From NCBI GenBank assembly GCA_016125095.1, contig WGMK01000018.1, positions 186,001 through 250,000 of the forward strand: DNA of 64,000 nt, in the 5' to 3' direction. The notes below the pieces were generated by a model. It was not told where the DNA came from. It was given only the letters and a program-made list of their open reading frames with translations, and did no database searches. Both the position numbers and the translations under genes were made by a program. This stretch comes from Candidatus Hydrogenedens sp. (GTDB lineage Bacteria; Hydrogenedentota; Hydrogenedentia; Hydrogenedentales; JAEUWI01). The first letter of the stretch is position 1. Every line of letters starts with the position of its first letter. Positions 18,223 through 26,197 of this stretch are shown piece by piece.

Positions 18223-19994
18223 TCGTCTTCTTCGCCCGGACAGAGGTGGTAGCCGCCGAGATTGTAGAACTGAATCACGCGCAACAATTCCGATATCGAG
18301 ATGCGCCAGTCGTCCGGCGCGTAGTCGGCGCTGTGCCGCGTGCAGGTCTCGTCGCCGGGACCCGGATTGAATCCGTCCTCGCCCGCCACGTCACAATGGA
18401 AGATAGACGCGTTGTACAGCTGGATCACCCGCAGCACTTCGGTCAGGCTGATGTCGAGGTCCTCGTTGGTATCGGTCGCGTGATAGGGTGCGTCGGTGAT
18501 CAGGCAGAAAGCATAGTCCTGCCCCGTCTCCGCATAGTTCAACCCGTTGGAGTCTGTCACGCCGGATTTGCCATCGCCGTTGTTGCTCGTGACCCATTTG
18601 AACGTACAGTTGCTAGAGTCTATGGCGCGGATGCGTATCCAGCCGCCGGTGAGCAGGATGGGATTCGGCAGCCACGCTGTGAATTCGATCAGCTTTGGCT
18701 GGCGCTGCGCATCGGCGTAGTATTCGTATTCGCGCACGCGGATCGTCGGGGTCACGCCCTCCGACAGTTCTACCGATCCCGGCTCGCCCGAGGAATCGCG
18801 GTAGAGCGTGATCTCGAATTGCTCGGGGATGTCGCTACAGAGCGCGTTGTCGTTGACGATGCCCGCAAAGCCCCACCACTTCACACCCCAGATGCCGCCG
18901 AAGAGGCCGTAGTAATTGTCGAGCCGCATCGCGTTCGAGGTGTCGGAACTGCCGAATCCGTTCCAGGTTTCGTAGGGCAGGGCGGGGGCCTGGCCGAACT
19001 CTGCGTCGCCGCAGCCCGGCTCGGGATACCACGGCAGCACGTCGCCCGGCAGGCAGAGCGAGAACACACCGCCATCGGCATCGTTGCCCGAGAATGTCGT
19101 CACAACGAGCCAATACACGTTGCCCGGTACCAGCGGAATCTTATCGTTGATGTTGAAGGCGGGCAGGTTGCCGTCGCCATCGTTATCGTCGTAGGCCACC
19201 ATGTTGGCCAGCGGGGCCGCGGGGTCGAAGCCGCTGCAGTAGAGCGCGAACACCGGGTCCGCCACCGTGGTGTCTTCCGCAATCAGGGAAGCCTCGAAGT
19301 ATTCGCGGGCGTTGGCGCGAAACGGGTTCGCCACATAGGGCATGTTGTCCTGCACGGTATCTATGGTAGCGAGATTACAGGCGTCGTCGACTCCGTTTCC
19401 AACGGCCCGATTGAAATGCAGTGAGGTATCCCCGAGAGCGCCAGGGATGGGGCGCTCGCATGCTGCGTCGCGCACGAATCCTCCGCCCAGGCAGACACTG
19501 AAGGCGCCCTCCGTCGCGGTGGTGTCTCCGCTCACGACCAGCCAATACCGCGTGCCAGCCTGCAGGTTGATGCCGTCGGAATCCAGAAGGCCGCTCCGGC
19601 CGTCCGCACCGCCGTTCTCGTCGAAGGCCAGCAGGTTGGCGCCCGGGTTCAGCGGGTCGAAGGGGTCGCAGTACAGCGAGAGCGTGGTGGAGAGGCCCGG
19701 CGGGTCGACCGATTCGATCTGCGCGGTCAGCGCCGCCGTGCCGGTGCCCTCAGCGCGGATAGGGAACGCCTGGTAAGGCACGAAGTCATTGGTCGAGTCC
19801 AGCGTCACAAGCTCGCAGTTCAGGCTGACCGATTCGCTGCCGGCAGCCCGCCGGTTAAAGTGCGTCGAGAGCGGGTCCAGCAGCCCCATCAAGCTATCGG
19901 AACAGACCTCAGCGCCCTTGCCGGCTTGGGCTGCCGCTTGGCCTGAAATCTCCAGTAGAAGGACGCAGATAACCAGACAAACCGGCCTCGCCAT
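18198..19994 (-). CDS. Secreted protein with PPC-like domains and dockerin-like EF-hand repeats
   Basis: This 598-residue protein has a signal peptide (residues ~1-22, MARPVCLVICVLLLEISGQAAA). It then has two beta-rich repeats of pre-peptidase C-terminal (PPC) type, each ending TRYWLVVSGD/NVYWLVVTTF and FSVCLGGG/FSLCLPGD. A third beta domain follows from ~330. The C-terminus has two calcium-binding-loop repeats, DTNEDLDIS..LTEVLRVIQLYN and PDDWRIS..ISELLRVIQFYN, each with nearby Cys residues. This repeat is familiar to me from Hydrogenedentota-type secreted proteins and resembles half of a dockerin. Its binding partner is unknown; a carbohydrate or surface role is a guess. It is transcribed toward oppF and may be expressed with the upstream Ig-repeat gene, though a terminator lies between them. 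Confidence 0.75.
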   Translation of the reverse strand: MARPVCLVICVLLLEISGQAAAQAGKGAEVCSDSLMGLLDPLSTHFNRRAAGSESVSLNCELVTLDSTNDFVPYQAFPIRAEGTGTAALTAQIESVDPPGLSTTLSLYCDPFDPLNPGANLLAFDENGGADGRSGLLDSDGINLQAGTRYWLVVSGDTTATEGAFSVCLGGGFVRDAACERPIPGALGDTSLHFNRAVGNGVDDACNLATIDTVQDNMPYVANPFRANAREYFEASLIAEDTTVADPVFALYCSGFDPAAPLANMVAYDDNDGDGNLPAFNINDKIPLVPGNVYWLVVTTFSGNDADGGVFSLCLPGDVLPWYPEPGCGDAEFGQAPALPYETWNGFGSSDTSNAMRLDNYYGLFGGIWGVKWWGFAGIVNDNALCSDIPEQFEITLYRDSSGEPGSVELSEGVTPTIRVREYEYYADAQRQPKLIEFTAWLPNPILLTGGWIRIRAIDSSNCTFKWVTSNNGDGKSGVTDSNGLNYAETGQDYAFCLITDAPYHATDTNEDLDISLTEVLRVIQLYNASIFHCDVAGEDGFNPGPGDETCTRHSADYAPDDWRISISELLRVIQFYNLGGYHLCPGEEDDYCAGPED

Positions 19995-20085
19995 GACTCA
20001 TTCCTCGCTCGGTTCGCCTCTCTCGTCATTGAACGCTAAATAACGTATACCACACATTCGCTAAGAACGAAACCCGCGATAGCAC

Positions 20086-20120
20086 AAAAAAAACGCGGCG
20101 GACCCCGTAGGGCCCGCCGC
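20086..20120 (-). terminator. Rho-independent terminator of the Ig-repeat gene
   Basis: On the minus strand GCGGCGGGCCC pairs with GGGTCCGCCGC around a short loop and is followed by eight T (the A run at 20086-20093). It lies 22 bp after the stop of the large Ig-repeat protein. Confidence 0.8.
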
Positions 20121-20141
20121 GCCGAAGCGTATGCGAGTGCG

Positions 20142-23100
20142 TTATTCGGCGCGCTTGCGCATCACGTTGGCCGCCGCAAGCAGCGCGGCAAAGACCGCCA
20201 GCGCCACGAGTACGTCGGAAAGGGGGCCACCACCGGCGTCGCTGCCGGTGCCGCAGCCCGTGGCGCTGTCGCCCTTGTCGAACAGCGTGCCCACGCCCGT
20301 CAGTTCTACAACGATGTTGCCGTTCGGGTCGCCGCTCAGCGCCAACGTGCCCTCGAAGGTGCCCTGCGAGGCCGGCGAGAAGCGCACCGTGATGACCGCC
20401 GAGTCGCCGCTGCCCAGCGTGTAGTCGGCCGTGCCGACCACGGAGAAGCCGTTGCCCTGCGCCGTCGCGGTACCGCTGAGTTCTGCGTCGCCCACGTTGG
20501 TGATGCGCACATCGGCGGTCTTGGCGGCGTTGCGCACCAGGCTGCCGAAGTTAATCGCGCCGGTGTCGGCCTTCAGGTCGGCCGGCAGGTCGATCTGAAC
20601 GAACTCGCCGAAGAGCGACAGGCGGCTCAGGTCGGCGCTCAGGCGGCGGGTAGCGCTCACCTCGTTCGAGATGCCCGCACGGCTCCAGCCCTGGCCCACC
20701 GGCTTCAGCACCACGCCCTGATCGCTGCCGTCCACGATCGTTTCGAAGGCGCGGAAGATGGTACCGCGCAGCAGCGAGTCACTGTCGTAACGCAGGGTCA
20801 CGCCCGGCGCGCCGTCCACGCTCACGTCGTCGAGTTCGGAGAATGTCAGGCCGTCGTCGTCGCTCACGATGATGCTCAGGTCCAGAAACGACTCGGTAAA
20901 CAGCGGACCGGCCGGCACGTTGTTCACCGCGGCCGAAGCGTCTTCCGGCGCGAGGATGCTGGCCGGGTCGCAGCTGATGGTCGCGACGACCACACCCTGC
21001 TCGCCCGGCACGATCAGGTCGCGCCGCACGGTAATCGAGTACACCTGATCCGGATCATCCGGGTTCGCAATGCTCAGTGTCAGCAGGCCGCCGGCGCCAT
21101 CGCCCAGCCAGGACTTCATGATGGTGCGGCGGGTGCAGCCCAGCGAAGCGCCGTTCGCCACCCACAGGTCGCCGTCGCCCGGCAGGTTCACGAAGGGATT
21201 GTCCAGCAGTCCGTTGCTGTCGCTGTCGATACCCTCGATTACTGCAAAGCGGCGCAGGTCGGATACCGCTTCGCGCTGGTCGCCGTTCGGAATCGCCGTC
21301 GCCGTGAGGAAGTAGGAGCCGAGGCCCAGTTCGATGTCGATCGGGAAGCCATTCTCGATATCGCTGGAAGAGCCGAGCACCACGCCGTCGATGGCGTAGA
21401 TCATTTCCACGTCCACCGGGAGGCAATCGTCGGTCGCGGCGAATGCGAGGTCGGCCGAGAGGCGGATCGTCGTCTTGCCGGTACCCTGCGGGATGATCAC
21501 GTTGCTCGGCGGGCTGGTGAGGCTCACCGATTCAATGGCGCAATCCTCGAGCTCGACGGTGCCTTCGCCCTCGCCTTCAAGCGCGCCTTCGCCTTCTTCC
21601 GGAATGATGCAGCCCGAACCCGCCACGGTCACCGTGCGCGAAGCCGTCGCGATATTGCCGGAGTTGTCGCGCACCGTGTAGGTGATCGTGTACACGCCTT
21701 CCGAACCGCGGTCGAAATTCGTGCCAGTTACCACCATCCGGCCGGTCAGGTCGCCGTTGCACTCATCGAACGCAATGGCGCCCGGGTCGGTGTACGAGTC
21801 GCCGCAGTCAATCGTGAAATCGCCGCCGTTCAGGGTGATTACCGGCTTGGCCCGGTCTACCACCGTAACCGTGCGCTTCACTTCCGCCGCGGCATTACCT
21901 GCCTTGTCCGTCACGTTATAGCGGACCGTGTAGGTGCCCGGCACCGAGGTATTCACGTTCGCGCCCGTGGTCACCACGTTCACGCTCAAGTCGCCTCCAC
22001 AGGCGTCGGTCGCGGTCGCGCCGGCGTCCACATACGCGCTCGTGCACTCGATGGTCTCGGTGGCGTTGCCCGTCAGGGTGATAACCGGCGCCGTGTGGTC
22101 TTCCACGACCACCAGGCGCGATGCGGAGTCGCTATTGCCCGAGCCGTCGGTGACCGTGTAGGTCACGCGGTAGGAGCCCGGCACGCCATTCTTGACCTGC
22201 GTGGCGGCGTCAGAGACGACATCCAGTTCCTCGTCGCAGTTGTCCGTCGCTTCCACGCCGGGTTCCACGAAGGCCTCGCCGCATTCAAGAATCGTGACGG
22301 CGCCTCCGGTCAGGTTGATCTTCGGAGCCGTCGTGTCTTCGACACGCACCGTGCGCGTCCGCTGCTGCGTTTGGGTGGTGCCGTCCGACGCTCGGTACGT
22401 CACCGTGTAGGTGCCCGGCGTGCTGGTATCGACAGCACTGCTGTTAATGGTAACGGGAAGGCCACCCTTGCAAAGATCGGTGGCGGTTGCCCCAAGTTCA
22501 GTGTACGGGCTACCGCACTGGATGATCTGCGGGTTGGCACCGGCCAGCGTTATCGTGGGCGCCGTCTTATCGACCACAGTTACCGTGCGTGTAGCCACGC
22601 GCGCGTTGTTATTGGCCGCGTCCTTCACGTTGTAGGAGAGGGTGTAAACGCCTGGCGTACGGGTGTCGAGGCCCCCAAGGTTCTTGACGATGCTCGCGGT
22701 CAGATCGCCGCCGCACAGGTCGGCCGCCGTGGCGCCGGGATCGGTGAACGTCGTACCGCATTCGACCTCGAGGTTTATGGTGGGGTTGCCAATCAAGGTA
22801 ATCGTCGGCGCGATCGTATCGACCACCGTAATCCGCCGGGTCAGCTGCACAGCGGCATTGCCACCCGAGTCCGCGACGTTGTACGCCAAGGTATAGGAGC
22901 CGGGCGTACTGGTGTTTACGGTGCCGCTCACCACGACCCTGCTGGTGAGGTCGCCCTCGCAGGGGTCGGTGGCCGTGTACCCCGGATCCACAAAAGGCGT
23001 CTTACATTCGAGCGTGATGTCCGTGCTGCCGATTAGCGTGAGCGTCGGCGAATCGGAATCGCGGACCACGACGACACGCTGCTTCACCGCGCTGTCGAAA

Positions 23101-23777
23101 CCGAAGCTGTTCTGTACCTGATAGGTCAGGGTGTAGTCGCCCGCGCGGCTCGTATTCACCGCGCCCGTGATATTCACCTCATCGGTGATATCCCCGTCGA
23201 TATTGTCCTCGGCCGTGAAGCCAGGCTCGATGTATTCGTCTTTGCAGTTCAGCTCGATGATGCTATCGCCCAGCAGCGTCACCACCGGGGCGTCTGCGGC
23301 GATGATATCCACCGAGTCGATGGCCGAATTCGTCTGGCCGCCGTCCAGCACGCGGTACAGCGCCTGAGCCTTCGCTTGCACCGTGCCGTCCCAGTCTTCG
23401 GGCTCCTGCAGCGTATAGGTGAAGGTGAACGGAAAGGCGGGCGTCGTGGTCCACAGTAGATCCCACGTGCCGCTCACCACCCCGCCGGAAAGGTTCAGGT
23501 CGAGTTCGGGCACGGCCCCGCTGATCTCGATCGGCACGGTGAAGCCGTTGGGCACCGTAATCTTCGCGCCGAGCGCGTAAACCTCGTCGCAGGTGCTGCT
23601 TACGGTAACCTCGATCGGCACGCGGCCATCGGCACCGCGCGAAATGATCCGCTGATCTACCGTGATGCACTGTGCTGCGGCCAACCCGGGCAGCGCCAGA
23701 ATAATCGCCGCTGCCAAGCCCAGGGCAGAAGCCCCCCAAGTTCCTCGTCGCGTCGAACGCGCCACCAGGTTAAGCAT
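20142..23777 (-). CDS. Giant secreted protein: seven Ig-like (DUF5011-type) repeats, sorting-like C-terminus
   Basis: This 1211-residue protein has a signal peptide (~1-36) and an N-terminal cohesin/Ca-binding-like beta domain (~37-160). Seven tandem ~80-residue Ig-like repeats follow (about 163-725) with the pattern P.ITL.G...I.CG..Y.DPGATA.D.C.GDLT....VNTS.PGTYT.TY.V.D..GN. Each usually has a Cys pair that could form a disulfide. Then come an acidic Gly-Glu linker (EEGEGALEGEGEG), a ~250-residue region, and an ASH/choice-of-anchor-type domain (LKADTGAINFGSLV...FSPASQGTFEGTL). The end is Cys-Gly-rich, then a helix (LVALAVFAALLAAANV) and MRKRAE, the layout of CTERM sorting signals. GGAGG precedes the ATG. 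A cell-surface adhesin or structural role is inferred. No enzymatic domain is evident. Confidence 0.8.
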   Translation of the reverse strand: MLNLVARSTRRGTWGASALGLAAAIILALPGLAAAQCITVDQRIISRGADGRVPIEVTVSSTCDEVYALGAKITVPNGFTVPIEISGAVPELDLNLSGGVVSGTWDLLWTTTPAFPFTFTYTLQEPEDWDGTVQAKAQALYRVLDGGQTNSAIDSVDIIAADAPVVTLLGDSIIELNCKDEYIEPGFTAEDNIDGDITDEVNITGAVNTSRAGDYTLTYQVQNSFGFDSAVKQRVVVVRDSDSPTLTLIGSTDITLECKTPFVDPGYTATDPCEGDLTSRVVVSGTVNTSTPGSYTLAYNVADSGGNAAVQLTRRITVVDTIAPTITLIGNPTINLEVECGTTFTDPGATAADLCGGDLTASIVKNLGGLDTRTPGVYTLSYNVKDAANNNARVATRTVTVVDKTAPTITLAGANPQIIQCGSPYTELGATATDLCKGGLPVTINSSAVDTSTPGTYTVTYRASDGTTQTQQRTRTVRVEDTTAPKINLTGGAVTILECGEAFVEPGVEATDNCDEELDVVSDAATQVKNGVPGSYRVTYTVTDGSGNSDSASRLVVVEDHTAPVITLTGNATETIECTSAYVDAGATATDACGGDLSVNVVTTGANVNTSVPGTYTVRYNVTDKAGNAAAEVKRTVTVVDRAKPVITLNGGDFTIDCGDSYTDPGAIAFDECNGDLTGRMVVTGTNFDRGSEGVYTITYTVRDNSGNIATASRTVTVAGSGCIIPEEGEGALEGEGEGTVELEDCAIESVSLTSPPSNVIIPQGTGKTTIRLSADLAFAATDDCLPVDVEMIYAIDGVVLGSSSDIENGFPIDIELGLGSYFLTATAIPNGDQREAVSDLRRFAVIEGIDSDSNGLLDNPFVNLPGDGDLWVANGASLGCTRRTIMKSWLGDGAGGLLTLSIANPDDPDQVYSITVRRDLIVPGEQGVVVATISCDPASILAPEDASAAVNNVPAGPLFTESFLDLSIIVSDDDGLTFSELDDVSVDGAPGVTLRYDSDSLLRGTIFRAFETIVDGSDQGVVLKPVGQGWSRAGISNEVSATRRLSADLSRLSLFGEFVQIDLPADLKADTGAINFGSLVRNAAKTADVRITNVGDAELSGTATAQGNGFSVVGTADYTLGSGDSAVITVRFSPASQGTFEGTLALSGDPNGNIVVELTGVGTLFDKGDSATGCGTGSDAGGGPLSDVLVALAVFAALLAAANVMRKRAE

Positions 23778-24125
23778 CCAATTCTGCCTCCGTGTTCATC
23801 ACCGCCCCGGCGGACGGCCAAGCCCTGCGATGCCCGAGCGGCCCTATCGATTCTACGAATACAATAGGCCGCGTCGGTTGCGCGCCCTCGGCGCGCCCCC
23901 ATCTCGCCCGTGCCCGCGCAAGTCCAAGCAAGCGCGTGTTTTGTCAAGGGTAAACGCTAACATGGTTCAGGCGGGAAAACAAGTTTCTAGTACCTCCGCC
24001 GGGCAGGGATTCGGGGGCCAATCCGCCCGCCGACACGCCTTGACCCACTCGCCTGCCGTTTGCTATGCTGTTGGGCCGCCGTGTGTTACGGCGGAATATC
24101 CTCTTGAAAGGAGAATGGAGCAACC
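23778..24125. other. Divergent intergenic region
   Basis: This 348-bp region lies between the Ig-repeat gene (minus) and rpsA (plus). An open frame crosses it on the plus strand, but it lacks a recognisable protein and overlaps the start of rpsA, so I treat the region as regulatory. The rpsA promoter is annotated at 24040-24069. No structured RNA was recognised. Confidence 0.55.
24040..24069 (+). promoter_or_regulatory. Probable sigma-70 promoter of rpsA
   Basis: TTGACC at 24040-24045 and TATGCT at 24064-24069 are separated by 18 bp, about 56 bp upstream of the rpsA start. Confidence 0.55.
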
Positions 24126-26042
24126 ATGAGTGAAGAACAGGCGGTACGGGACAGCGGCGCAGCCGCGTTAGCCGTGCCAGAACCGGCGGCAGGCATGCTC
24201 GATCTTGAGCGCGAGCTTGAAGAGCAGCTGGCTGCGGCCACGATGGACAGTCTTTTCCTCGAGCAGGAAACCAATTTCCGCGAGGGCGAGGTGGTGAGGG
24301 GCCGAATTGTCGAGGTGATGGACGATCGCGTCCTCGTCGACATCGGTTACAAGAGCGAAGGCACCGTCAGCATCGGCGAGTTCTCCCGTCCGGACGATCT
24401 CAAGCCCGGCGATGAATTCGACGTGTTTATCGACGAACCCGAAAACGAAAACGGCATGCCGGTTCTCTCGAAGATCAAGGCCGACCGTATCAAGAACTGG
24501 GAAATCGTCCAGAAGATTTACGAAGAAGACGGCATTATCGAGGGCATCATCGCCCGCCGCGTCAAGGGCGGCCTCAAGGTCGACATCGGTATCGACGCGT
24601 TTATGCCGGCCAGCCAGCTGACCTTCCGCCCCACGGGAGACCTCGAGCGCTATATCGGCCAGAAGATGGAAGTGAAAATCATCAAGCTGACCAAGCGCCG
24701 CCGCAACGTGGTGGTGAGCCGCCGCAAGCTGCTCGAAGAGCAGCGCGCCGGCGAGAAGCAGCGCTTGCTCGACACGATCGCCGTCGGCCGCGTGATTCCG
24801 GGCGAAGTGAAGAACATCACCGATTTCGGCGCCTTCGTCGACGTCGGCGGCATCGACGGCCTCCTGCACGTCACCGACATGAGCTGGGGCCGCGTGAAGC
24901 ACCCCTCGCAGGTTGTTTCGGTGGGCGACAAGATCGAGGTCATGGTCCTCAATTTCGACCCGCAGAGCGAGCGCATCAGCCTCGGCCTCAAGCAGAAATC
25001 GGAAAACCCCTGGAAGACCGCCGTGGATCAGTACCCGGTGGGCAGCATCCAGCGCGGCAAGGTCGTCAGCATGACCGACTACGGCGCGTTCGTGCAGCTT
25101 GAAGAGGGCGTCGAGGGCATGGTCCACGTCAGCGAAATGAGCTGGACCCGCCGCGTGCGCCACCCCAACGAAGTGCTTGAGCTCGACAACGAAGTGGCCG
25201 TGATGGTGCTCAGCGTCGACCCCGAGGCCGAGAAGATCGCCCTGGGTATCAAGCAGACCCAGCCGAACCCCTGGAAGAGCATCGGCGAACGCTTCCCGAT
25301 CGGCTCCACGGTGTCCGGCGTCGTCCGCAACCTCACCGATTACGGCGCGTTCGTGCAGTTGGAAGAAGGCATCGACGGCCTCCTGCACGTCAGCGACGTT
25401 TCCTGGACCGACAAGGTCACGCACCCGAACGAAGTGCTGGAAAAGGGCCAGGAAGTCACCGTCAAGATCCTCAGCATCGACCCCGAGGCCGAGAAGATCA
25501 GCGTGGGCATGAAGCAGCTGGAAGAAGACCCGTGGATGCGCGTCATCGAGAAGCTGCCGATCGGCTCGCACGTCGAGGTCGAAATCGCCAAGCTGGTCAG
25601 CTTCGGAGCCTTCGCCAAGCTCGAGAACGGCGTCGAGGGCCTCATTCACGTGAGCGAGCTCGCCGACGACCGCATCCAGAAGCCCGAAGAAGTGCTCAAC
25701 GTGGGCGACAAGGTGATGGCCAAGGTCATCAGCATCGGCCCGGTCGACCGTAAGATCGGCCTGAGCGTGCGCGAATACGAGCGCGACCTCGAGAAGCAGA
25801 TGATCTCCGAGCACGGCCAGTCCAGCGGCGGCCAGGTAGACGTGAGCGCGCAGGTGCAGCGCTCCGTGCCGGGCTATGAAGCCGGCAAGAGCCTGGAAGA
25901 CGTGGCCCACGAGATGATGGCCGCGGTACGCAACGCCGAGCGCGCGGCGGCCGAGGCCGCAGCGGCGGCAGCGGCCGAGGCGGCTCCCGTAGCCGACGAA
26001 GCCCCGGCGGCGGACGCGGACACGGAAGAGAAGGCCGAGTAA
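24126..26042 (+). CDS. rpsA: 30S ribosomal protein S1
   Basis: This 638-residue protein binds mRNA on the small ribosomal subunit and helps translation initiation. Six S1 (OB-fold) domains lie between about residues 50 and 560. The last four are canonical and internally repetitive (V..L.DYGAFVQLEEG.EG..HVSE.SW, ..HPNEVLE). The two N-terminal ones are divergent, as in the ribosome-anchoring domains of other S1 proteins. A ~75-residue Ala/Glu-rich tail (AEAAAAAAAEAAP..) makes it longer than the ~557 residues of the E. coli protein. AAGGAG and GGAG sequences precede the ATG. The gene is monocistronic with its own terminator. Confidence 0.95.
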   Translation: MSEEQAVRDSGAAALAVPEPAAGMLDLERELEEQLAAATMDSLFLEQETNFREGEVVRGRIVEVMDDRVLVDIGYKSEGTVSIGEFSRPDDLKPGDEFDVFIDEPENENGMPVLSKIKADRIKNWEIVQKIYEEDGIIEGIIARRVKGGLKVDIGIDAFMPASQLTFRPTGDLERYIGQKMEVKIIKLTKRRRNVVVSRRKLLEEQRAGEKQRLLDTIAVGRVIPGEVKNITDFGAFVDVGGIDGLLHVTDMSWGRVKHPSQVVSVGDKIEVMVLNFDPQSERISLGLKQKSENPWKTAVDQYPVGSIQRGKVVSMTDYGAFVQLEEGVEGMVHVSEMSWTRRVRHPNEVLELDNEVAVMVLSVDPEAEKIALGIKQTQPNPWKSIGERFPIGSTVSGVVRNLTDYGAFVQLEEGIDGLLHVSDVSWTDKVTHPNEVLEKGQEVTVKILSIDPEAEKISVGMKQLEEDPWMRVIEKLPIGSHVEVEIAKLVSFGAFAKLENGVEGLIHVSELADDRIQKPEEVLNVGDKVMAKVISIGPVDRKIGLSVREYERDLEKQMISEHGQSSGGQVDVSAQVQRSVPGYEAGKSLEDVAHEMMAAVRNAERAAAEAAAAAAAEAAPVADEAPAADADTEEKAE

Positions 26043-26066
26043 GGGCCTAGGCCCGAGTGTCTATCC

Positions 26067-26104
26067 GGGAGCGCCGCCACCGAGACGGCGCTCCCTTTCT
26101 TGTT
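26067..26104 (+). terminator. Rho-independent terminator of rpsA
   Basis: GGGAGCGCCG (26067-26076) pairs with CGGCGCTCCC (26086-26095), followed by TTTCTTGTTT. Confidence 0.85.
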
Positions 26105-26197
26105 TCAGCAGCCCCGAACTGGGCATAGCCCAGTGCATAGATACGCACCATCGCGAACCGGCGCGGCCCCGCCCGCGCGCACACCAAGGAGTGGAAC

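Noticed and set aside
23662..24129. Plus-strand open frame between the Ig-repeat gene and rpsA
   Set aside because: It begins antisense to the neighbouring gene, contains the rpsA promoter, and ends at the rpsA start. There is no Shine-Dalgarno and no recognisable protein.
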